64,000 nucleotides of DNA, taken from NCBI GenBank assembly GCA_029204225.1, contig CM055105.1, positions 50,480,745 to 50,544,744 of the forward strand, written 5' to 3'. Under the pieces are notes generated by a model. It made no database searches, was not told the origin of the DNA, and was given only the letters and a program-made list of their open reading frames with translations. Numbering within the stretch: position 1 is the stretch's first letter; every line of letters begins with the position of its first letter. Shown here one piece after another: positions 33,230 through 44,487 of the stretch. This stretch comes from Diphasiastrum complanatum (taxonomy: Eukaryota > Streptophyta > Lycopodiopsida > Lycopodiales > Lycopodiaceae). The position numbers were made by a program, and so were the translations under genes.

Positions 33230-35769
33230 TACTACTTAGCTTTTGTTGGTGTTTACAGAAATTCAGCTACTAACATCATGCAAATCTTACAATGAAGTGA
33301 CTACCAACAACCGGATGTTTGCTTGAGTTCTCAGAATATTTTTAGTTGGGCGGAGGCTTTTGAAGTACTGGCATTAGAAAGAATATCCCTTTTTGGTACA
33401 GGGGCTTGTAGTTTTTGTGCATGCAGCAAGTATTCATCCAGCTTGATGTCAATTTGGAGAGAATCTATACTCCATCTTTGCTGGAAGCTTTCCTGCCTCA
33501 TCGTGGAAGAGAAAACTAGAGTGGAAAATGTTTGGTGCTGCTAATTTCTTGCCAATAAAGAGGGTGATTTAAAAATTTCAAATGGGAGAGCAGATTCAAC
33601 CACCAAACCAAGATCTGGGATTAGACCTTATTACTTAAAAAAAAAGGGATATGTGAATGACTTTCACTCATCAAGGCAATGCTCGTTTCAATGAATAGAA
33701 GAGTGGCAGACGCTTACAAGAGATCAAAATCTGACATCAGGAAGTGGAGGAAGTTGCAGCAAGTTTGTAAACGATCTTGACAGTGTGACTGGTATTGTCT
33801 CCCAGTTATCTTAGATTTGGCACCCAAAGCATAGTTGCCTAATTTGCAGCAATCTTGGTATTTAGAAGAGCCACGTAGTATGTAGATTTCAGGTTATAGA
33901 TTTCTTGGTGGCCAGTGCATTAAGAATAATCCAAGGAAATATTATGCCTGATACTCAAGAGAGAAATGTGCCGATTCTTGCATGAATATGGTGGCTGGAT
34001 GGTAGGAGAAAAGTAATAGAGGAATTTCCATGTCTTTTAGAGGCTGATGGTCTTCAAAGAGATGTAGGACAATAGTTGAGTATTGTACACCTTGGTAACT
34101 AAGACGATGAGTAACTAAACTATTTTGTGTCCATGTGTGATCTAACAAAAGCATCTAGTCAGTTGGTTCAACATCAAATAACATTTCCCTTTAATAAGCA
34201 GGTTCTTGAGGGATGGGCATTTTATACTGGTGTCTAGGATGCATTACACCTCAGAAACGTAGACCAAGTTTTAATGATTACGACTTATGATTGTTGGTGT
34301 TTAATGAGGGTTATTTTGGGGTTGAATATTATCTAAAAAACAAGAGTCAAATTACAAATAGAAAGCATTACCTTGAGAAATACATCTAATGATGTTTTGG
34401 GTCAACTTGGTATCTTTTCTTTTGGTGCTCTTATTGAAAAGCCTCATGATGTCAATTGAGAAGCAGTATGCACATTCCCCTTTACCAAGCCATCTAGCAT
34501 GACTCTTAACCTTAAGATGCCTTTTTTGCATTTTATCCTCAATGTTTATCCTTTATTTGAAAACGAGCTTGAATGGAATAGAATAGAATATAATTTTTAA
34601 CATTCTTCAATGGCTTACGTTGCCGAGTAGCAATGACGCTCAATGTCAAAATATTTACTGACACAAATGGTTCAACCAGACGATCAACGATGATATCTAT
34701 GCATGTCCACAACTAGAAGGAGAAACGAGAAGCTTCCACTTCATGTTAGCTTTGACGATGAAACTTCCAAGGGTGAAAATCTTTAAGGGGCTACATTGGT
34801 TCCAGAATAGCTCCTCTTTGGTTACTTCTAGGTTGCCTGTTTGTCTTTGGGTTTTTTGGCGGTTATCTTCTACAAAGAAGAAGAACTGACAAAAATTAGG
34901 GGTTGGATAGTCTATCTTTTACGAAAAAGAATCGGCAAATTCTTTTAAAGAACCATCAAAGTTTGTGAAAAAACTTCTCTAAGGGAATATGTCCCATTTG
35001 AACATTGTCCTGTTAGTCGGGTTGAAAATCATGTATCGTCAGCGTATACTATCTCTTTTGGGAGCAACGAGACTCGAGGAGATAATGGAATCGACCGAGC
35101 CTTGCATTTTAATGGAGTAGTTTGCGAGAGTTACTTCTGGAAGGATTTTTTGGATCTTCTGATTTTGTTATATCTGAGGAGAACAAGAGGTTAAAGGTCG
35201 AGGATACACACACTGAGGTTATCTACGTAGGATACATCAAGTTTAAGGGCAATAACAAGTGTAAGGCAATGAGCTTGTGGAGGACACAAACATTGTTAGG
35301 GGCACTTGATTGCTATTGCAGCAACAAAACCCTATTAGGGTGTTTCAATATGTTGTTAGTTCAGTTGTAAACCTACGAATCAGGGCACCAACATGGAGTA
35401 GTGAATTTGCTACTAAGGGCAAATTTTTTGGTTAAGGAGTTTTACCCTAAAAGTTAGGGTTGAGCAAAGTCAAAGATCAGGGTATGCAAAACAAGTTAAT
35501 TTTAGGGTATTGCCAAGTGGCAAGTGTTGACTGTGCATGGAGTTTGCCATGTGTCGACGTTAGGACGTGCCAAGGTTAAGGGGTGCTTGAGGGGATATAG
35601 TGTGAGCCTTGCCAGGCATTCCCTATCGTATTTCTTTGGCGCTATGGTTGGGAGGAGACTTGCAGCAGAGCTCTCATGTTTGCTTGTTGATCTATGTACA
35701 TTTGCTTGAGATTAATAAAGTGGCGAATTTGCTGGGTAATTCTGTGTGTTTACTTAGGGTTTGCGAGCT
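33230..35769. other. Intron sequence without recognised genes
   Basis: A minus-strand open stretch at 33942-34154 and a plus-strand one at 35122-35370 look protein-like but match nothing I know. Part of the right half may be the LTR or leader of the gypsy that begins at 36635. Confidence 0.35.
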
Positions 35770-36265
35770 TGTATGTAACAGTTTGGCATTTGAGCAGTTG
35801 CTTTCGAGACTTGTGTGGGATTTGGCATCTTCAGTCAGGGTTTGGTGCATTCTTGGAGAGCCAACGCCCTATTGTAGGTGATCTGTTGGCAGATTTGGAG
35901 CCCATAAGATAGCAGATTGAAGCCCTATGGTGGATTGCTGATCTTCTGACAGCCTTTGAGCATTTTCTACTACGTGGCTTGATTATTCTCTTCGGTTTTG
36001 TGAAAATCCAGCCCACATAGGATTCGGTTTTGTATGTAACAGTTTGGCATTTGAGCAGTTGCTTTCGAGACTTGTGTGGGATTTGGCATCATTCTTGGAG
36101 AGCCAACGCCCTATTGTAGGTGATCTGTTGGCAGATTTGGAGCCCATAAGATAGCAGATTGAAGCCCTATGGTGGATTGCTGATCTTCTGGCAGCCTTTG
36201 AGCATTTTCTACTACGCGGCTTGATTATTCTCTTCGGTTTTGTGAAAATCCAGCCCACATAGGAT
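35770..36265 (+). repeat. Tandem duplication of about 260/235 bp
   Basis: A unit beginning TGTATGTAACAGTTTGGC occurs at 35770 and again at 36031, with few substitutions. The second copy lacks 19 bases after TTTGGCAT. It lies upstream of the old gypsy gag, possibly in its leader or LTR. Confidence 0.9.
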
Positions 36266-36634
36266 TTGTGAATTTGTTTGTAACTTCTTCAGTACTCAGT
36301 ATTTTTCAGATATGTGTAATAAGCTTCTTGGGGTAGTTCGCTGGTAGGGTAGGGCTTTTCGCCTTCCGATTCGGCGATCATCCATTGTTTTTTTTCCAAT
36401 TATTAGCTTGAAACACTAGTTTGCTGATATTTGGAGACGAAGAGTCTATGTCTAGTTAGAACTTGGTTGTAGGAGGTCTATTCTATCCAGTTCTTCTAGG
36501 AGTTTAGGGTAACTTATCTGTGTAGTGATTTGAGGTGCTGAGAGCTTGTTTTTGCTTTCTTTCAAGAACTTTAGTTGCTTGATTTTGCATAGTTTTTTGT
36601 ACACTGCTTTGTTTCTGCTACCTATTCTTCTGCT

Positions 36635-37114
36635 ATGGCATTCGCAAGCAACACTAGTCAAGATTCACAGAGATTAGATGCAGTATGTTCCAAGGTGGAT
36701 GCTATTGAAGCCACTCTTAAGCTGATTTTGGAGCAACTTGAAGGTAAAGGGGCTAGTGTTCCTGAGAGAGGTAGTGGTACGGCTATGGAAGCAGAAAGGA
36801 CATTGTCAGCGGGCCATGAAGCTGAGTTGGGGTTTCGAAAGATGAAGCTACCTACTATCAAGGATCTAAAACCTCCGAAGTTCATTGGAGTAGTATCTAT
36901 GAGAACTACAGATGCCGTTGAGAATTGGTTGCAAAAATGGGAGAAAGCATTCTAGATGTGTGGCATAGACGATGAAACTGAGATGATTGCTGAAGCCACA
37001 TATCGTTTTCGAGAGTCAGCACAAAGGTGGTGGAGGAAGGTGGAAAAGGATGACCTAGTTTCAACCACATGGGAGGCATTCCAACAAATGTTTACGCAAA
37101 ATTGGGTGTCTATG
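36635..37114 (+). pseudogene. Old gypsy gag, N-terminal part
   Basis: The first ATG with a plausible context opens MAFASNTSQDSQRLDAVCSK with a coiled-coil-like stretch. KLPTIKDLKPPKFIGV and DAVENWLQKWEKAF lead to a TAG, after which ESAQRWWRKVEKDDLVSTTW and AFQQMFTQNW continue in frame. The reading is cut by the young chromovirus after WVSM and resumes at 43759. Confidence 0.8.
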
Positions 37115-37472
37115 TGTTACGAGCTCGTAACCAGTGCCGAACCCTAGAGAACACAGATAGGTCAGATACCACAGTCAGGGTCGTGTCCAGCGTACATGAC
37201 CAACAGGGCAAGACAGTGTGAGTAGTGTGCCCCAGCACGGTCCATAGCCATGGCGGGCCTAACACAGCCTAGGGACCCTGTCAGCAGGATAGGGCCCCCA
37301 GTTGGGTCCTGACGTGCAGTCGGCCACGTCAGTGCCACGTGGCCGACACTTGGCAGTAGCATGCTACCAGTCCTCACACTGGGCTAGGAGGGGCTTACTC
37401 TATATCAGGGAGTAGGCAAGGTTGGGTGGATCAGTTAGTGTTTGCCCTACTGTGGTGTTAGGATCTATTACA
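37115..37472 (+). repeat. 5' LTR of the young chromovirus
   Basis: It begins TGTTACGAGCTCG and ends TCTATTACA. Compared with the 3' LTR it differs at GCGTAC/GCATAC and GGTCCTGAC/GGTCCCGAC. A CACTGGGCTAGGAGGGGCTT, then TATATCAGG stretch lies in the likely promoter part. Confidence 0.97.
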
Positions 37473-37473
37473 C

Positions 37474-37486
37474 TGGTATCAGAGCC
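37474..37486 (+). promoter_or_regulatory. Primer-binding site, initiator tRNA-Met type
   Basis: TGGTATCAGAGCC lies one base after the 5' LTR. It matches the complement of the 3' end of plant initiator tRNA-Met, the usual primer of many plant LTR elements. Confidence 0.95.
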
Positions 37487-38376
37487 ATCTCCATCCTAGG
37501 GAACTCAGGTTTCAGCAGTGGAGAAAGTAGCTAGATTGCTCAGAACAACTTCAAGTTCTCAGAAAGAAATAGAGGAGGAGACTCGCTGTAGGAACAGTCT
37601 CCGACTGAGGAAATCTTGGTGGATTTACTTGCTGGTCAGAGAGAAATTAGTTAAAATTTCTAGAGCAGGTCCAGCGCTGTAAATTTAGTCTTCATCTCTG
37701 ATTTTTGCCATCAGATTCAGAGAATCAGAGCTGATTTTTGAGGAGAAAGGGTGGTGCTGATCCATCGCTGAGGGATCAGAAATCTACCTCTGAAATTTCA
37801 GAGAAATCTAAGGAAATTTGAAGGGTTTTCAAACACTTTTTCTTAGCAGGGCCAGCGCTGGACAGGGAGATGAAAAATTAGTTCTTCATCACTGTTTTTG
37901 AGGATTTTTCAGTAGTTTGAACATCAAACTAGATTGCCACAGACCAGCGACCTACTACTTGAAGTCAGATCAGAGTTTCAAGCAAGTTTTGGGCCGTCAA
38001 TTTTAAAAAATTGGGCCAGACAGGTGGCTGTCCAGCCAGCGAGGGTAGGGAGACACCAAAATCAGAAATTGAAATACTTTTTGGGTCTCAAATCAGAAGT
38101 AAACGAGCCAGTTGGGTTGCAATCAGACCAGCGAGCTACTATCGTCAGAGAACCGGGAAATTTGGCACCGTTTTGAAGCTTCAAACTGGCATTTTTCGGG
38201 ACAGCAGGTCTGAAATCTTGGGGAAAAGAGCGGAAAGGGTTCCTCTTCATTCTTTCTTTGGAAGTACAGTCCTCAGAAACAGCTAAGTCATCTTTCCTTT
38301 CCCTTGTACAGCTGTAAATTAGTCTTTTAGACTTTTTTCCTTCAGAAGTTAAGGTAGCTCTCTTTCAGTTCCGAAG
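37487..38376 (+). other. Leader of the young chromovirus
   Basis: About 890 bp without a long frame in gag phase. It contains repeated phrases such as CCAGCGCTG and CAGACCAGCGA, and AATCAGAG-like motifs, suggesting internal duplications. It should contain the RNA packaging signal, but that cannot be placed. Confidence 0.6.
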
Positions 38377-39800
38377 ATGACCACTCCTCAGGGACCTGAT
38401 CAACCCCAGGAGAGAGGCTTCGACGAACTTGAAACAGAAGCCTTGGCTTACAGAAAAGGGAAGGAACCTATGGAAATGGAAGAACAGGAACAGTTCGCCG
38501 AAGAACTCGACGAACTGGTTACCAAGGAGCAGTTCCTCCAATTGGTAACAGAAGTGGATGAACTGAAGTTGGCATTAGCCAATTTCAAGTCCAGTGTGGA
38601 CGACTCGTTCGCTGAACTCAAAAGCTTGATTTTGAGTTCCGCGAAAGGAAGCCTTCCCTCCACTTCTCAGTTATCCCCTTCTCCACTTCCATCAGTTTCG
38701 GGTGAGACTTTACGGTCTCACCCCAGTGTTTTTAAAGATTTAAAACCTCCTACTTTTAATGGGGAAGAGAAGGATAGAAATGCAGATATTCTACAAACCT
38801 TCCTCAGCAAATGGAAGAACATTCATGCTCTTAAACAGACCCCTGACCATTTGCAAGCAATTGAGGCCAGTCTTTCTTTAGGGCCTATGGCCTATAAGTG
38901 GTGGTTAAATCTCCAGGAGACTGGGCAGACTCCCCGGTCATGGAAAGCTTTCGAAGAAGCTTTCCTAAGAGAATTTCTACCAGAAAATGAACTGGATAGA
39001 GCCTGGGAAGCCTGGGAAAGAACAGTAATGGATAAATCCCTCATCCAATATATCTCGCAGTATCGAGAAGCAATTTTAAAGATTAAAAATATGGATGACT
39101 ATCAGAAAATCAGGGGATTTGTCTGTGGCCTCAAAGATGAATATAAAGTAGAGGTCTAGAGAAACTCGCCTACTACCCTTGAGCAAGCTCTCAGATATGC
39201 TCAAATCTATGATGATTCAGTGGGTAGGAAGAAGGCGAGACAACAGCCACTTTCTGAGCAGCCTTCTCAGAAAGACTTTCAATTTAAAAAGAAATTTTTA
39301 AAAAGAAAGAAAGAAGACAAATTTAAAAGTGAAGCTCCTCAGAAACGCCCTTCACTCATACAGCCCTTAAAACCAGATGATTTTGAGAAAGCCAAACAAG
39401 AACGTTTGTGCTTTGTGTGTATGGGCAAGGGACACACAGTCAGACAGTGTCCCAAGGGGCCTTTCACTAAAAAAGATAAGAAAGATAAAAAACAAGTTCA
39501 TCTTGTTCAGACTGTATGTTTCCCCAGTGACTCGGCAGCTTCCGAGATCAAAGTGTATCATGAAGATCATGAACACTGTTGCCAGCTGACCTCTGCAATG
39601 CTAGCGAGACCCTTCAGCTTTGGGCCGCATGACCTAGTACGTATGCATGGGAAAGTTGGTAACCAGTCAATAAGAGTCATGGTTGATGATGGGGCAACCC
39701 ATAATTTCATCAACCACACCCTGGTTAAAAAGCTTAAACTACCAGAAGTACCTAGTCAGCATAGGTACATAGTTTCATTAGCTAAGGGTGAAGATAAATA
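38377..39800 (+). pseudogene. Young chromovirus gag to protease start
   Basis: The gag starts MTTPQGPDQPQERGFDELET and has an acidic coiled coil, then the capsid part: LKPPTFNGEEKDRNADILQT, AYKWWLNLQETGQTPRSWKA and LIQYISQYREAILKI. A TAG at 39157-39159 interrupts the frame; reading goes on in the same frame with LEQALRYAQIYDD, a lysine-rich stretch and the knuckle CFVCMGKGHTVRQC (about 39406-39450). The protease site VMVDDGATHNFINHTLV follows near 39680-39730. At about 39800 the sequence leaves the protease. Confidence 0.9.
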
Positions 39801-40058
39801 TGGGAAACTATTGTAAGAGAACTGGAATTTGAGGAAGGTGATCAAGTATGGCTGAACACAAAGAACATTGCGTTACCAAAAGGTTTCTCTCATAAGTTCG
39901 TTCGACCTTATGCGGGACCATATTATGTCACCAAGAAGATCAACCCAGTGGCTTACCGATTGGCGCTGCCATCCAGCTTGGATATACAGAATGTGTTTCA
40001 TATCTCATTACTCAAACGGTACAAACCAGATGAGCGATTTGATCGGCAACACGAACTC
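39801..40058 (+). other. Foreign integrase C-terminal segment inside the protease
   Basis: In a frame of its own this 258-bp stretch reads [20 protein letters not shown], then [20 protein letters not shown] and [17 protein letters not shown]. That is the GPF/Y part of a gypsy integrase, not protease. The element has its own integrase with different wording at 42293-43384. Protease coding stops at SLAKGEDK and resumes at [13 protein letters not shown] on the other side, so the segment seems to have replaced a few protease codons. Confidence 0.85.
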
Positions 40059-42267
40059 CGTCAATCTTGGTATTCAGGGGTACCAAGATGAAATAAACTT
40101 TCAGATAATGCACCTGGATCGAACAGACATTGTTCTCGGGAGAGATTGGCTCTACAGTTTAGGACCTTCCCTCCACAGAAACTATCAGGAGAACACCCTC
40201 AGCTTTCAGCATAAAGGCCGAGAGATCCAGTTGCATGGGGAGCATGATGTTCCCAACAGCCCTATGGTCTGCAGTTCAGAACTCTGTCAGCTAATCGGAG
40301 ACGAAGATCATCAGGTATTCTTATGTGACTTTCAGTTTATTCCTGAAGTTTCTATTTCCAGTTCTATTCAGCAGAAAATCAGTAAATTAGAAACTTTATT
40401 GTCTAAATTTAAAGATGTTTTTCCTGAAGATTTGCCACATGGTTTACCACCTAGCAGAGAGGTAGATCATGTAATAAACCTAGTACCAGGTACAGCACCT
40501 GTTTCTAAACCTCCGTATCGGGTCAGCCGAACAGAGGATGAAGAAATAACTAGGCAGTTAACAGACTATCTTGGGAAAGGCCAAATTCAGACCAGTAGTT
40601 CACCATGGGCCTCACCAGTCCTATTGGTGAAAAAGAAAGAGGGGTCTATGCGTCTTTGCGTAGATTACAGAGCCCTCAATAAAGTCACAATTAAGAATAA
40701 ATACCCTATGCCTCGGGCAGACGAGTTGTTTGATCAACTCGACGGGGCTAAGTTTTTCAGCAAAATAGACCTCAGATCGGGATATCATCAAGTCCGTATA
40801 AAATCGGAAGATGTCTCGAAAACAGCTTTTAGGACTCGTCACGGTCATTATGAGTTTAAGGTGATGCCATTTGGGCTCACAAATGCTCCAGCTACCTTTA
40901 TGACCTTGATGAACAGTGTCCTCAGACCATACTTGGGTAAGTTTGTAGTCGTATTTTTAGATGACATCCTCGTCTACAACAAAACGAGGAAGGAGCATCT
41001 AAAACACCTCAGAAAGTTGTTTCGACTGCTCAGAAAGCATAAGCTTTATGCTAAACAATCCAAGTGTGAATTCTTCGTTGAAGAAGTAGCATATTTGGGT
41101 CACATTATCTCTTCAGATGGGATTAAGATGGACCCAAATAAGGTTAAAGCCATACTCAGTTGGCTGAGACCTCAGAATATTTCGGAACTTCAAATCTTTC
41201 TTGGTCTGGCGGGATATTACAGACGATTTGTCAAGGAATATGCTCAGATAGCAGTCCCTATGACAAATCTCCTTAAGGGGAAGGGAAAGGAGTTCATTTG
41301 GGAGTCCGCACAACAGGAGAGCTTTGATGCTCTCAAAACAGCCTTAGCTACAGCACCAGTTTTAAAAGTCGTCGACCCCAATCAGCCATTTGTGGTCGAA
41401 ACAGATGCTAGCGACTTTGCAGTAGGTGCTGTGCTAACTCAGGGTGGACGACCAGTTGCGTTCGAGAGTAAAAAACTCGAGCCAGCTCAGACTAGGTACA
41501 GTGCCTATGAAAAGGAACTCTTTTCTATAGTCCATGCCCTTAAGACTTGGAGGCATTATCTGTATGGTGCCAACTTTGAGGTCCTGACAGACCATGAGAG
41601 TCTCAGATACCTTTGCAATCAACCTGAGCTTAGAGGTCGGAAAGCTCGTTGGGCAGAGTTGATGCAAGAGTTTGACATGTCTATCAGATATAGGCATGGA
41701 AAATTCAATACAGTAGCAGATGCCCTTAGCAGAATGCCTATGATAAACGAGCTGAGTTTTACTCAGATTCGTAATGAGTTACTCGAGTCCTTGAGAGGGA
41801 AATGCCAGCATGATGCATTCTTCTCTATTATCTGGAACTCAGTCCAGAACAGACAGTTACAGACTCCAGAACCAGTTCCCGGGGCTGGTGCCAGTTCATC
41901 CAAGAATACGGCAGCTTCCGTTGAGGATGATGATGAGTCCGAGTATACGTCGTCAGATGACGTTGAGGATTCTGAGCCTGTATTACCCAAGCAAACCCCA
42001 GTGGTTGAGGGTCAGTTGACTCAAGGATTCAAATGGAAACAGTATTCCATTCAGGATGAGTACTTGCTCTATAGAGATAGAGTATGTGTCCCCAATTCAG
42101 AGGATTATAGGCAGCAGGTCCTATATGAATGTCATGACAATCCTAGCGCGGGACACCCAGGCATACAGAAGACCTATGAGCTTCTTCGTAGGCAATTTTT
42201 CTGGCCCAGTATGAAAAAAGGACGTCCACCAGTATGTAACCAGTTGCCAGAAATGTCAAGTAAATAA
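40059..42267 (+). CDS. Young chromovirus protease end, RT, RNase H, integrase finger
   Basis: One open frame (running from 39868, across the foreign segment) encodes the protease end ([16 protein letters not shown]), RT with [57 protein letters not shown] and [10 protein letters not shown] (FLDD), then RNase H with [32 protein letters not shown] and TDHESLRY. An acidic, serine-rich spacer with [16 protein letters not shown] lies between RNase H and the H2C2 finger ([20 protein letters not shown]). An additional A in an A-run near 42217 shifts the frame in the finger. RT and RNase H catalytic residues all look intact. Confidence 0.92.
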
Positions 42268-43384
42268 AGCAGGGCGTTTAAAGGCAGGAGGGTTGTTGCA
42301 TCCCTTGGAAATACCAGCTGGTAAATGGGAGAGTATCTCCATGGATTTTATAGTAGGCCTGCCTAAAACCCAAAAGGGTAATGACGCTATATGGGTCACA
42401 GTTGACCGTCTGACCAAAATGGCTCATTTTATTCCGACCAAAACAACCGTTAGAGCTCCAGAGTTAGACGGGCTATTTAAATTGTACGGTCTACCTTCCG
42501 GCATAGTCAGCGACCGGGACAGTAAGTTTACTGGAAATTTTTGGAGGGCAGTATTCCATCATCTCCATACTAAACTTAATATGAGTACCACCGACCATCC
42601 ACAGACGGACGGTCAAACAGAAAGGGTAAATTAAGTGCTGGAGGATATGCTTCGTGCATACGTCAGCAAGAAGCAGACTAATTGGGAGGAGTATCTCTCG
42701 ATATTAGAGTTTGCTTACAACAGTACCAAACATTCAGCTACGGGATACAGCCCATTTATGCTGATGTACGGTTTTCGGCCACACTCACCCACAGCTGTAG
42801 GGTTTAAACAAGAAAAAGTTGAAGCAGCCAGAAACTTTTTAGAAGACCTAAACCAGATGATAGAACATGCTAAGCGTAGCATTAGACAATCCCAGGATCG
42901 AGCCAGGCATTATGCAGATCCACACAGACGGGATGTGCAGTTCTCCACTGGTGAGAAAGTCTACTTGAAAGTCCCAGTTGACTCTAAAACCCTCAAATCA
43001 GGAGTGTGTGCTAAGTTGTCTCCAAGGTATTGTGGTCCCTTTACCATCAGTAGGAGACTAGGCGAGGTCACCTATGAACTAGAACTCCCACACAGCAGTA
43101 AGGTTTTTCCAGTCTTTGATGTAAGTCAGTTACGAAAAGCCTTAGCCAGATCAGACAATCTGGTAGGGGACAGTGTTCTAGTTCTCCCATTGGATCCTCA
43201 ACAACCTCCACATGAACCAGAGGAGATTCTTGATAGTAGAGAGACGCAGACTCGTCATACTCTATACCGAGAATATCTGGTTAAGTGGAATGATCAGCAT
43301 GTTGAGAATGCCACTTGGGAAAGAGGCAGCGTCCTTCGCAAGATTTTTCCAGACTTTGTCTTAGAGGACCAAGACGGTTCTTAA
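42268..43384 (+). pseudogene. Young chromovirus integrase and chromodomain
   Basis: The finger's CC half ([12 protein letters not shown]) lies in the shifted frame just before 42293. The core shows WESISMDFIVGLPKTQKGND, GIVSDRDSKFTGNFWRAV and HPQTDGQTERVN, with all three acidic sites. About six codons before LFKLYGLPS appear to be missing. A TAA at 42632-42634 replaces an expected Gln codon. The C-terminal frame 42635-43384 has the GPF/Y segment (YCGPFTISRRLGEVTYELEL) and a chromodomain-like end, YREYLVKWNDQHVENATWER. Confidence 0.92.
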
Positions 43385-43395
43385 GGGGGAGGGAG
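43385..43395 (+). promoter_or_regulatory. Polypurine tract of the young chromovirus
   Basis: GGGGGAGGGAG lies between the end of pol and the 3' LTR. Confidence 0.9.
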
Positions 43396-43753
43396 TGTTA
43401 CGAGCTCGTAACCAGTGCCGAACCCTAGAGAACACAGATAGGTCAGATACCACAGTCAGGGTCGTGTCCAGCATACATGACCAACAGGGCAAGACAGTGT
43501 GAGTAGTGTGCCCCAGCACGGTCCATAGCCATGGCGGGCCTAACACAGCCTAGGGACCCTGTCAGCAGGATAGGGCCCCCAGTTGGGTCCCGACGTGCAG
43601 TCGGCCACGTCAGTGCCACGTGGCCGACACTTGGCAGTAGCATGCTACCAGTCCTCACACTGGGCTAGGAGGGGCTTACTCTATATCAGGGAGTAGGCAA
43701 GGTTGGGTGGATCAGTTAGTGTTTGCCCTACTGTGGTGTTAGGATCTATTACA
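43396..43753 (+). repeat. 3' LTR of the young chromovirus
   Basis: It is 358 bp, 356 identical to the 5' LTR, and is followed by the CTATG target duplication. Confidence 0.97.
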
Positions 43754-44480
43754 CTATGGATGAAAACAATAGAGCCATGCAATGGACTTTTTTGAAGCAG
43801 AGTAACTTGAGCGTGCAGGATTATGCAAACAAGTACCGAGAGGCTTTGTTATGCATTCCTCGGGAAGTTCCTATGTACATGCAAATATTTCCTTTGTGGA
43901 GGGACTTTGAGAGAGGATTCGCCCTTTCATGCGGAAGGAGCAATCTTATGATTTGCGGGGAGCCATCCAGATGGTTTTGTATTATGAAGATAGGAAAAGA
44001 GGCCCGGATCCTGTTGCGGTAGCTGGTACAGGTGGTCAACAACCTTGGGGACGCAGGGACAAATGGAACAAAAAGAGAAAATTTGAAGGTCAAACCAGTC
44101 AGTGGCAAGCTCGAGGAGGGGCCCCCAAAGGCAAAGGGTTGTATGGGCAGTCCAATGCCCAAAAGGGTCAGCGTCTTTCAATGCTGTCACCTCAGGACCA
44201 AGAACATGCAAAGAGGGAGAACCTCTGTTTTGGATGTTTGGGGCAACATAGGTGGAAGGAATGTCCACAGAACTTGATGCGGACCACGTATAATCTCCAG
44301 GTGGACCAGATGAACAAGGGTAACGACCCTACGACAGTGGAAGGGATCGAGCAGGAACCCAATCCAGATGTTCCACGCCTCATGAATGTTTCGGTGGTCA
44401 GGAGAGTGGACACGGCTCTTGGCAAACGATGCAGAAGCCACACATAGCCTGTGAAGTTCTGCCACGTATGAGTTCTAGTT
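43754..44480 (+). pseudogene. Old gypsy gag, C-terminal part with zinc knuckle
   Basis: After the second CTATG copy the gag continues with DENNRAMQWTFLKQSNLSVQ and DYANKYREALL. A frame shift near 43930 leads to a basic, glycine-rich tail and CFGCLGQHRWKEC, a knuckle lacking its usual glycine and having a short Cys-His spacing. The protease that should follow is not readable; stops lie between 44447 and 44490. Confidence 0.8.
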
Positions 44481-44487
44481 TAATGGT

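Larger units (their letters stand above)
37115..43753 (+). mobile_element. Young, nearly complete Ty3/gypsy chromovirus, 6,639 bp
   Basis: Both LTRs are 358 bp and differ at only two positions, both transitions. The element is flanked by CTATG (37110-37114 and 43754-43758), and has a primer-binding site, leader, gag, pol and polypurine tract. The gag-pol frame carries only a few lesions (a TAG, a TAA, a one-base insertion and a foreign segment in the protease). It sits inside the gag of an older gypsy and is the most recent large insertion in the window, though the TRIM cannot be ordered against it. Confidence 0.97.

Noticed and set aside
38011-38286. 91-codon frame in the young chromovirus leader as a gene
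   Set aside because: It lies between PBS and gag, contains only leader repeats and matches no family.
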